Of a DNA stretch of 64,000 nt, positions 31,893-40,370 are shown piece after piece. The DNA is from Archangium sp. (GTDB taxonomy: Bacteria > Myxococcota > Myxococcia > Myxococcales > Myxococcaceae), in NCBI GenBank assembly GCA_030681645.1, contig JAUXRX010000036.1, forward strand, positions 62,001 to 126,000, in the 5' to 3' direction. A program made the translations under genes and the position numbers. The notes beneath the pieces are model-generated. The model did no database searches. It was not told where the DNA came from and was given only the letters and a program-made list of their open reading frames with translations. Every line of letters starts with the position of its first letter. Position 1 is the stretch's first letter.

Positions 31893-33481
31893 GGGGCCGT
31901 GCCGGGGAGAGGGCGAGCCGTCTTGCGCTCCTGGCGCTGGTGTTCGCCGTGGGCTGCGGGAAGTGCACGAAGCCCACCTCTGGCGCGGCCGGAGGCGGAA
32001 TCGAGAGAGTCCTCCCCCGCGGCGCCGTGGGCGTGGTGGTCGTGCCCGCGCTCGCCTCTGCCGGCCAGAAGCTGCGCATTCTCGAAGCGTTGAAGGTGAC
32101 CGCCTTCGCCGCCCAGCTTCGCGGCTTCGACGACGGCAAGGGCTTCGCCGACGCGCTCGTGGGAGAGCTGGGCATCGACGTGCGAAGTGCCGAGGCGTTG
32201 GAGAAGGCGGGAGTCGACGGCACCCGCGGCGCCGCGCTGGCGGTGCTGGTGACGGGCCACGCCTACCTCGCGCTCCCGGTGAAGGACGCAGCGAAGTTCC
32301 ACGCCACGCTCCAGACGCTGGCGAAGCAGCGCCTCGGCGCAGGTGCGGCCGGCGAGCAGAAGTTCGGCGAGCTCACGGTGAAGACCTTCAGCGTGGGCGC
32401 GGCGCCGAAGCTCGGCTACGTGCTCTCGAACGGCTACGCGCTGCTCACCGACGCGAAGGGCATCGAGAAGCTGGCCGGCCTGGCGGCGATGACGGACAGC
32501 GACTCCCTCGCCTCCGACAAGGCGTACGCGGCCGAGGTGGAGAAGCTCCCGAAGGATCGCGACGTGGTGGTGTACCTGCCCACGGGCACGCCGGTGCTCG
32601 CGCAGGCCCCGTTCTCCGCGGTCACGGGCGCGATCTCGCTCACGCCCGCGGGGTTGTCGGTGCTGGCGAACGCGAGCTGGAAGGGTGACCCCGCCCAGCT
32701 CGCCGCGCTCGAGACGCAGCCCTCGAGGTCGTTGCTCGGCTACCTGCCGGCCGACGCGTTCCTGGTGACGCGCTACTCGGGCGATCCCTCGAAGCTCTCG
32801 GCCTGGAGCCGGCAGCTGCTCGGCACGTACCTGGCCCGCGCCTTCGACGACGGCGGCTTCGATCTGAAGACGCAGGTGCTCGATCAGCTCCAGCCGGGCG
32901 TCGTGGCCTCGCTCTCGCTGAGCGAGCGGCCCCCGATGGACAAGGGCATGCCGTCGCTCGATCTGCGGCAGACCAACCCGTTCACCTACGCGCACCTGTC
33001 GGGCGCGGCGGCGGTGAAGAGCCCGGCGGCGGTGGTGCCGTCGCTGGAGAAGATGGCGGCGCTGGCGCCGAAGTTCGGAGCCGAGATGAGCCTGCGAGAG
33101 CGGCCCGACGGCCAGAAGGCGCTGATCACCACCTACGCGCAGGGTGAAGGGGTGCACCTCGCGCCGAAGGGTGACCTCGTGTTCTTCGCCTCGCCGGTGC
33201 AGCGCCTCGACGCGCTGGTGAAGTCTGACGGCGCAGGCGTCGCGATGACCGGGCTGGGTGACGAGGCGGTCACGGTGGTGATCGACCTGAACAAGCTGGC
33301 GGCGTCGGTGCGGGCGTTGCCGGAGAGCGCGTGGGGCCTGGGCGGCTTCGCGATCAAGGCCACCACGGTGCGCTGGCTCGACGCGACCGATGACTTGAAG
33401 CGCGTGACGATCTCGGTCGGCGCGAAGGACAGGGTCGTCCAGGCGAAGGTGATGCTCACCCTCGGCGGCGCAGCCCGATGA
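31889..33481 (+). CDS. Large lipoprotein, unknown function
   Basis: The 530-residue product has a lipoprotein signal (LALLALVFAVGCGKCTKPTS, lipobox AVGC). The body alternates strands and helices with repeated phrases such as GAVGVVVVPAL, AAALAVLVTGHAYLALPVKD and LGYLPADAFLVTRYSGDPSK, giving the impression of two or three related alpha/beta modules. It resembles, without proof, secreted proteins that monitor bulk state rather than bind small ligands. It ATGA-overlaps the coiled-coil gene, so the two are likely partners. No catalytic motif is visible. Confidence 0.65.
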   Translation: MRGRAGERASRLALLALVFAVGCGKCTKPTSGAAGGGIERVLPRGAVGVVVVPALASAGQKLRILEALKVTAFAAQLRGFDDGKGFADALVGELGIDVRSAEALEKAGVDGTRGAALAVLVTGHAYLALPVKDAAKFHATLQTLAKQRLGAGAAGEQKFGELTVKTFSVGAAPKLGYVLSNGYALLTDAKGIEKLAGLAAMTDSDSLASDKAYAAEVEKLPKDRDVVVYLPTGTPVLAQAPFSAVTGAISLTPAGLSVLANASWKGDPAQLAALETQPSRSLLGYLPADAFLVTRYSGDPSKLSAWSRQLLGTYLARAFDDGGFDLKTQVLDQLQPGVVASLSLSERPPMDKGMPSLDLRQTNPFTYAHLSGAAAVKSPAAVVPSLEKMAALAPKFGAEMSLRERPDGQKALITTYAQGEGVHLAPKGDLVFFASPVQRLDALVKSDGAGVAMTGLGDEAVTVVIDLNKLAASVRALPESAWGLGGFAIKATTVRWLDATDDLKRVTISVGAKDRVVQAKVMLTLGGAAR

Positions 33482-33498
33482 TCTGTGTCGACCTGTGC

Positions 33499-33559
33499 CT
33501 CCTTCTCCCCGCGGGGGATGGCGAACTCGCGCCTCGGAAAAAGAGGGTCGGGGAGAGGG
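33499..33559. repeat. CCCTCTCCCC-family repeat upstream of the LolD-like gene
   Basis: The sequence CTCCTTCTCCCCGCGGGGGA through GGCGAACTCGCGCCTCGG to GGGTCGGGGAGAGGG is the reverse complement, with small differences, of the element at 34243-34307, which lies at the other end of the same ATPase gene. Confidence 0.65.
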
Positions 33560-33572
33560 CCAACACCCGCCG

Positions 33573-34232
33573 ATGATCTCCACCGAAGGGTTGACGCGAG
33601 GCTACGACGACGGCGCGCGCGGCATGGTGCGCGTGCTCGATGGCGTGAAGCTCGAGGTCGCGGCGGGCGAGTTCCTCGCGGTGGTGGGGCGCAGCGGGAG
33701 CGGCAAGTCGACGCTGCTCCACGTGCTCGGCGGGCTCGATTCGGGGTTCAGCGGCCAGGTCACGGTGGCGGGCACGAGGCTCGCGGGCCTGGGTGACAAG
33801 GCGCTGGCGAAGTTCCGCAACGAGTCGGTGGGCTTCGTCTTCCAGTCCTTTCACCTGATCCAGGGCCTGTCGGCGCTCGAGAACGTGTCGCTGCCTGCCG
33901 CCTTCGCGCCGGCCGATGGCAGCGACGCGGATCGGGCCCGGGAGGCGCTCACCCGGGTCGGCCTGGGCGAGAAGACGTCGCGCCTCCCCAGCCAGTTGTC
34001 GGGCGGCGAGCGGCAACGCGTGGCCATCGCGCGCTCGTTGTTCAATCGCCCGAAGGTGCTGCTGTGTGACGAGCCCACCGGCAACCTCGACGTGCAGACC
34101 GCCGACGAGGTGATCGCGCTGTTCAAGTCGCTCAACAGGGACGGGCTCACCATCATCGCGGTGACCCACGAGGATCGACTGCGCTCGGCTGCGAGCCGGG
34201 TGCTGACGCTCACTGACGGGAGGCTCTCATGA
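33573..34232 (+). CDS. ABC transporter ATP-binding protein (LolD/MacB-like)
   Basis: The 219-residue ATPase has Walker A VGRSGSGKSTLLHVLGGLD, a long Q-loop FVFQSFHLIQGLSALENV, signature QLSGGERQRVAIARSL, Walker B VLLCDEPTGNLD and the switch His in AVTHEDRL. The motif style and length are those of LolD, MacB-N and FtsE, which power extracytoplasmic mechanotransmission by FtsX-type permeases. A permease of that type follows. An upstream 26-codon extension is repeat-derived, so the ATG at 33573 is preferred. Two repeat copies flank the gene. Confidence 0.9.
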   Translation: MISTEGLTRGYDDGARGMVRVLDGVKLEVAAGEFLAVVGRSGSGKSTLLHVLGGLDSGFSGQVTVAGTRLAGLGDKALAKFRNESVGFVFQSFHLIQGLSALENVSLPAAFAPADGSDADRAREALTRVGLGEKTSRLPSQLSGGERQRVAIARSLFNRPKVLLCDEPTGNLDVQTADEVIALFKSLNRDGLTIIAVTHEDRLRSAASRVLTLTDGRLS

Positions 34233-34242
34233 GCGCCGCCCC

Positions 34243-34307
34243 TCCCCCCGGCCCTCTTTCCCCTCGAGGCGCGAGTTCGGCGTTCCCCGCTTCGCAGGGA
34301 GAGGGAG
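34243..34307. repeat. CCCTCTCCCC-family repeat upstream of the FtsX-like gene
   Basis: It contains CCTCCCCCCGGCCCTCTTTC, GAGGCGCGAGTTCGGCGTTC and CGCAGGGAGAGGGAG. It is inverted relative to the copy at 33499-33559. Its terminal GGGAGAGGGAG is the Shine-Dalgarno sequence for the gene at 34309. Confidence 0.65.
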
Positions 34308-34308
34308 C

Positions 34309-35592
34309 ATGAGAGGCGCCGCGCTCCGGAAGCTGGTGCGGTTGCAGCTCACCCGCGATCGCCGCGGGGCGCTCAGCTCGAGCTTCGGCATCGCCATCGG
34401 CATCGCCTCGCTGGTGTTCTTCGTGGCGCTCGGTCTCGGCGTGGGCCGGGTGGTGCGCGAGAAGATCTTCCCCGTCGACTCGCGCCTCATCGACGTGGTG
34501 CCCTCGCAGCTCGCCATCGGGCTCTTCGGCGGCGGCAAGCTCACCCAGGACGCGGTGGACCGGCTCGCGGCCCTGCCCGGGGTCGAGCGCGCCTACCGGA
34601 AGATGTCGGTGCGCGTGCCCGCGGTCAGCTTCTACGACGGCGACTTCTTCGGCCGGCGCCTGCGCATGGGCATCGAGGTGATCGCCGTCGGCGTCGACCC
34701 CGACTTCGTGCGCGCCGACGTGAAGCTGGGCGACTTCAGCGACCCCGGGCCGGGCAAGCCCATTCCCACGATCGTCGCCTCGCGCCTGCTCGAGATCTAC
34801 AACAAGACCTTCGCCCCGGCCCGCTCGCTGCCCCAGCTCTCGGCCACCATGCTGGTGGGCTTCAGCTTCCCCGTCGACTTCAACCGCAGCTTCGTGGCGG
34901 TGGTCGCGCCCGGGCCCGTCACCTCGACGCAGGCCCAGGTGGTCGGCCTCTCGGAGCGCGGCGTGCTCGCGGCCGCGACCATTCCCCTCGACGTCGCGAT
35001 CCGCATGAACAAGGCGGGCAACGTCGACGCCGAGACGTTCTCGGGCGTGGCGCTGCAGGCCCGCTCGCCTTCCGACGTGCCGGTGATCGTCGCCGCGGTG
35101 AAGGAGATGGGCCTGCGCGTCGACGACCAGGAGCGGCGCATGTCCGAGAACGCGGGCGCCGCCGTCGCCATCACCACCTCGGCGATGGCCCTGCTCTCGG
35201 CCCTCATCTGCCTGCTCGCCGCCTTCAACATCGCCCACGCGCTGTCCGCGGCGGTGCGCGCGCGCGAGCGGGAGCTGGGCGTGATGCGGGCGGTGGGCGC
35301 CAGCCAGCGCGACATCTTCGGGCTGGTGCTGGCCGAGGCGGTGGTGCTGGGCGTGGGGGGAGGCGTGCTGGGCACGCTGACGGCCGTCCTCGCGGCCCTC
35401 GGCGTGGATATGCTCTCGGCCCGCGTGCTCCCCGAGTTCCCCTTCAAGCCCGATACCTTCTTCCTGGTGCCCTTCTGGCTGCCGCTGCTGGGCGTGGGCC
35501 TGGGCGTGCTGGCGGCGCTCGCCGGGGCGTGGCTGCCGGCGCGGCGCGCTTCGCGGGTCGACCCGGCGCGCGTGCTGGCGGGGCAGGGCTGA
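34309..35592 (+). CDS. FtsX/MacB-type ABC permease
   Basis: The 427-residue protein has one N-terminal membrane helix (SSFGIAIGIASLVFFVALGL), a periplasmic domain of about 240 residues and three C-terminal helices separated by the conserved elements RARERELGVMRAVGASQRDI and ARRASRVDPARVL. This is the LolC/MacB/FtsX topology used for lipoprotein release, efflux or cell-wall control. ATP would come from the preceding gene. The ribosome-binding site is inside a dispersed repeat. The stop overlaps the next start (TGATG). The substrate is unknown. Confidence 0.88.
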   Translation: MRGAALRKLVRLQLTRDRRGALSSSFGIAIGIASLVFFVALGLGVGRVVREKIFPVDSRLIDVVPSQLAIGLFGGGKLTQDAVDRLAALPGVERAYRKMSVRVPAVSFYDGDFFGRRLRMGIEVIAVGVDPDFVRADVKLGDFSDPGPGKPIPTIVASRLLEIYNKTFAPARSLPQLSATMLVGFSFPVDFNRSFVAVVAPGPVTSTQAQVVGLSERGVLAAATIPLDVAIRMNKAGNVDAETFSGVALQARSPSDVPVIVAAVKEMGLRVDDQERRMSENAGAAVAITTSAMALLSALICLLAAFNIAHALSAAVRARERELGVMRAVGASQRDIFGLVLAEAVVLGVGGGVLGTLTAVLAALGVDMLSARVLPEFPFKPDTFFLVPFWLPLLGVGLGVLAALAGAWLPARRASRVDPARVLAGQG

Positions 35593-36365
35593 TGGCCGGG
35601 GTGGTCGAATCAGCCGGGCCCTCGACTCCGCTCGGGCTGACCGGGGCCGGCGTGATCGCGCGGAGCGTGCTGCTGCTCTTCCTCGGGTGGCTCTACGGCG
35701 GCGATCTCATTCGCTGGGTGCAGGCGCAGACGGCCGAGGTGACCGCGATGTCCGAGCTGCCGCGGCTGTGGCTCTCGCTGCTGGGCTGCGCGGTGACGAT
35801 CGGCGGGGTGGTGGTGCTGGTGATGGCGCGCAAGCAGCCGCCGTCGTGGCGGCCGGTGCGCCTGCTCACCATCGCGGCGATGGGCCTGCTGTTCGTCGAC
35901 TTCGTGGTGCTCAACTCGCGCCGCTCTCCGCTCTCGACCGACGAGCAGACGCTGCTGGCCGCGCAGTACATCGCCGAGTCGGCCAACCACGAGGCCGGGA
36001 GCGAGGCGGTGCCGCGAGATCCCGCGCTGCTCCACTCGTTCCTCCAGGGCCTGGGCACGGTGCCCTTCTTCGTCAAGGGCGAGCGGGTGCCGGGCTGGAA
36101 GCTGGAGCTGCGCGAGCGCTGCGCCGGCCCGGCGGCGGACCCGGGGGAAGCCGAGGTGGGCACCGTCATCTACTGCGTCGCCGCCGACCGGAAGCGGGCC
36201 TGGGTGACGCTGGTGGGCACGCCGCTGGGCCAGGTCTTCGGGCCGCGGGCGATCGTCTCGACCCGGGAGGGCTGGGTGGGCGACGTGCACGTGGCGGCCG
36301 AGCCCGAGCAAGAAGATCCGTCAGACCGCCCTGTGTGGGAGGCGCCTACACCGAATCAGCCGTGA
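35592..36365 (+). CDS. Membrane protein of the LolD/FtsX cluster, unknown function
   Basis: The 257-residue product has three predicted membrane helices in its first 115 residues (GVIARSVLLLFLGWLYGGDL, LWLSLLGCAVTIGGVVVLVM, LLTIAAMGLLFVDFVVL) and a soluble C-terminal domain of about 140 residues with LRERCAGPA and TVIYCVAADRKRAWVTLVGT. Its ATG overlaps the permease stop. Residues 9-18 (GPSTPLGLTG) are encoded by a copy of the dispersed repeat at 1371-1399, so part of the N-terminus is repeat-derived. No family recognised. It is last in the run that begins at 27063. Confidence 0.65.
   Translation: MAGVVESAGPSTPLGLTGAGVIARSVLLLFLGWLYGGDLIRWVQAQTAEVTAMSELPRLWLSLLGCAVTIGGVVVLVMARKQPPSWRPVRLLTIAAMGLLFVDFVVLNSRRSPLSTDEQTLLAAQYIAESANHEAGSEAVPRDPALLHSFLQGLGTVPFFVKGERVPGWKLELRERCAGPAADPGEAEVGTVIYCVAADRKRAWVTLVGTPLGQVFGPRAIVSTREGWVGDVHVAAEPEQEDPSDRPVWEAPTPNQP
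35616..35645. repeat. Coding copy of a dispersed repeat
   Basis: GGGCCCTCGACTCCGCTCGG followed by GCTGACCGGG is near-identical (27 of 29) to 1371-1399. Here it is read as codons 9-18 of the membrane protein. Confidence 0.7.
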
Positions 36366-36437
36366 TTTTCCTCCCATGACTCGTTTTGGCCCGCGTTACG
36401 CTCGCCGGGTTCTGAACGCCTTCAACCTGGAAGTCGC

Positions 36438-38390
<1,953 letters not shown>

Positions 38391-38428
38391 CGCGTTGAGG
38401 CGCAGGGCTTCTCCCGAGGGAACGACTC

Positions 38429-40168
38429 ATGGTCCGCAAGAAGACGAATGACCCGCTGGCGGGGCTCCCGCCGTGGGCGCAGAAGCTCGCGCAGCGGTAC
38501 TACACCCGCACCGTCAGCACCTTCGTGCTCTACGGGGCCGTCCGCGATCTGCAGCCGGTGACGAAGGAAGACGGCGGCGTCGACTTCGCGAACCTCAAGC
38601 AGTTCCTGTCCGACGATCTCTTCGGCGGGCGCGACCACGTCATCTTCTACGACCGGAGCTCGGGCATTCGCGCGTCGGCGACCGAGACGCAGCAGGATCT
38701 CAACCGGGCGTTGGCGGGCTACGACACGCTCTACGGCACGGACTTCGCGAAGGTGATGCCCCGCGATCCGGGCCGGGCGCTGCAGATCCTCGAGAACTAC
38801 CTGCGCATGCGGCTGTCCGACGGCAAGTCGGTGGCGCTGGTGATCGACTTCGCCGAGACCATCGCGCCGGCGGGCGACATGTCTCACCTGCAGGCCGAAG
38901 ACCGCTTCGTGCTGGCGACGCTGGTGAAGTGGGCGTCGGACCCGCAGTTCCTCTCGGGCGATCTCTCGATCGTGCTGGTGTCGGAGAACCTGGCCGACCT
39001 CACGCCGCGCATCTCGCGCAACCCCTACGTGGCGAACATCGAGATCCTGCTGCCCACCGAGGACGAGCGGCTCGAGTTCGTGAAGTGGAAGCTCGAGGGC
39101 AAGAAGCTGCAGACGGTGTCGGACGTGAGCCTTCCGGCGCTGGCGAAGATCACCGCCGGCCTCTCGCGCATCAACCTCGACCGCCTGCTCACCGAGGCGA
39201 TCGAGTCAGGCCACAAGATCACCGCCGAGGTCCTCAAGGACAAGAAGAAGGAAATCATTCAGGCCGAGTGCCACGGGCTGCTCGAGTTCATCGAGCCCGA
39301 GTACACGCTCGACGTGGTGGCCGGCCACACCAAGGCCAAGAAGATGCTGCGCGACGCGTCTTCGGCGCTGAAGAAGGGCCGCATCGAGGTGATGCCCATG
39401 GGCTACCTCGTGTCGGGGCCGGTGGGCACGGGCAAGACCTTCCTGGTCACCTGCTTCGCCGGGGAGATCGGCGTGCCGTGCGTGAAGTTCCTCAACTTCC
39501 GCAGCCAGTGGCAGGGCGTGACCGAGGCCAACCTGGAGAAGATCTTCAACCTGCTCAAGGCGCTGTGGCCGGTGGCGGTGATGATCGACGAGGCCGACGC
39601 GTTCCTAGGGGATCGCGACGCCGGTGGAGACTCGGGCACCAGCAGCCGCATCTTCGCGTCGATCGCCAGCTTCATGGGGAACACGGCGTTCCGCGGGAAG
39701 ATCGTCTGGTTCCTGCTCACCTGCCGGCCCGACCTGCTGCCCATCGACTTGAAGCGCCAGGGCCGCGCCGAGGAGCACATCGCGCTCTTCTACCCGCAGA
39801 CCGATGCAGAGCGGGACGAGCTGTTCAAGGCGATGCAGAAGAAGACGAAGGTGAAGGTCGAGTTCCCCGAGTTCTCGAAGCTGACCAGCAGCGGCACGTA
39901 CTCGGGCGCGGACATCGAGGCGATCCTGGTGCGCGCCAAGTTCCGCGCGGTGATGGAAGGTCGCGAGGAGGTCATCACCGCCGACGTCGAGCACGTGGTG
40001 AAGGACTTCATTCCCCCCAGCTACCCGCTGGAGGTCGAGCTGCAGAACCTGGTGGCCGTGCAGGAGTGCACCAGCCGGGACCTGCTGCCCGACGTCTTCA
40101 AGTCACTCGAGCGCGACTTCGTCACCCGGCGGGTGAAGGAGATCAAGGTGCTCCTCGAAGAGCGCTGA
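38429..40168 (+). CDS. Ycf46-like AAA+ ATPase
   Basis: The 579-residue cytoplasmic protein has a degenerate N-terminal ATPase-like half (VALVIDFAETIAPAG has no functional P-loop) and a canonical C-terminal AAA+ module: Walker A SGPVGTGKTFLVTCFAGE (about residues 329-346), Walker B VAVMIDEADAFLGDRD (about 383-398), sensor 1 region FLLTCRPDLLP and RQGRAEEHIALFYP. This layout matches the Ycf46 family of algae, plastids and bacteria. GAGGGA precedes the ATG. It may remodel a client of the adjacent Ser/Thr kinase; that is inference. Confidence 0.8.
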   Translation: MVRKKTNDPLAGLPPWAQKLAQRYYTRTVSTFVLYGAVRDLQPVTKEDGGVDFANLKQFLSDDLFGGRDHVIFYDRSSGIRASATETQQDLNRALAGYDTLYGTDFAKVMPRDPGRALQILENYLRMRLSDGKSVALVIDFAETIAPAGDMSHLQAEDRFVLATLVKWASDPQFLSGDLSIVLVSENLADLTPRISRNPYVANIEILLPTEDERLEFVKWKLEGKKLQTVSDVSLPALAKITAGLSRINLDRLLTEAIESGHKITAEVLKDKKKEIIQAECHGLLEFIEPEYTLDVVAGHTKAKKMLRDASSALKKGRIEVMPMGYLVSGPVGTGKTFLVTCFAGEIGVPCVKFLNFRSQWQGVTEANLEKIFNLLKALWPVAVMIDEADAFLGDRDAGGDSGTSSRIFASIASFMGNTAFRGKIVWFLLTCRPDLLPIDLKRQGRAEEHIALFYPQTDAERDELFKAMQKKTKVKVEFPEFSKLTSSGTYSGADIEAILVRAKFRAVMEGREEVITADVEHVVKDFIPPSYPLEVELQNLVAVQECTSRDLLPDVFKSLERDFVTRRVKEIKVLLEER

Positions 40169-40169
40169 G

Positions 40170-40364
40170 GTGAGCGACGACGCGAAGGCGGTTCGGCTGA
40201 TCGGCGGGGCGATGTGCGGGCTGGGCACGCTGCTCGTCGCGCCGTCGGTGTTGCTGGTGCTCGACGGGGCCTTCTCGTTCAAGGTCATGTCGTGCTCGCT
40301 GCTGTTCGGGGTCCCGTTGCTGATCTCGGGCGTCTCGCGGCTGATGTCGCCTGAGCGGTACTGA
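40170..40364 (+). CDS. Small two-helix membrane protein
   Basis: The 64-residue product (start GTG, one base after the AAA+ stop) has two hydrophobic segments (LIGGAMCGLGTLLVAPSVLL and VMSCSLLFGVPLLISGVS) and a basic C-terminus. It probably associates with the membrane alongside the AAA+ protein or kinase. No family recognised. It converges with the macroglobulin pair six bases away. Confidence 0.55.
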   Translation: MSDDAKAVRLIGGAMCGLGTLLVAPSVLLVLDGAFSFKVMSCSLLFGVPLLISGVSRLMSPERY

Positions 40365-40370
40365 GGCCCT

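Noticed and set aside
36366-36437. Sigma-54-like TGGCCCGCGTTACGCT before the Ser/Thr kinase gene
   Set aside because: The GG and GC spacing fits but TT of the -12 box is missing, so the match is too weak to call.
38473-40173. Long open frame overlapping the AAA+ ATPase gene in another frame
   Set aside because: It is Arg/Gly/Ala-rich with no domain, a typical shadow in GC-rich DNA; the other frame holds a full AAA+ module.
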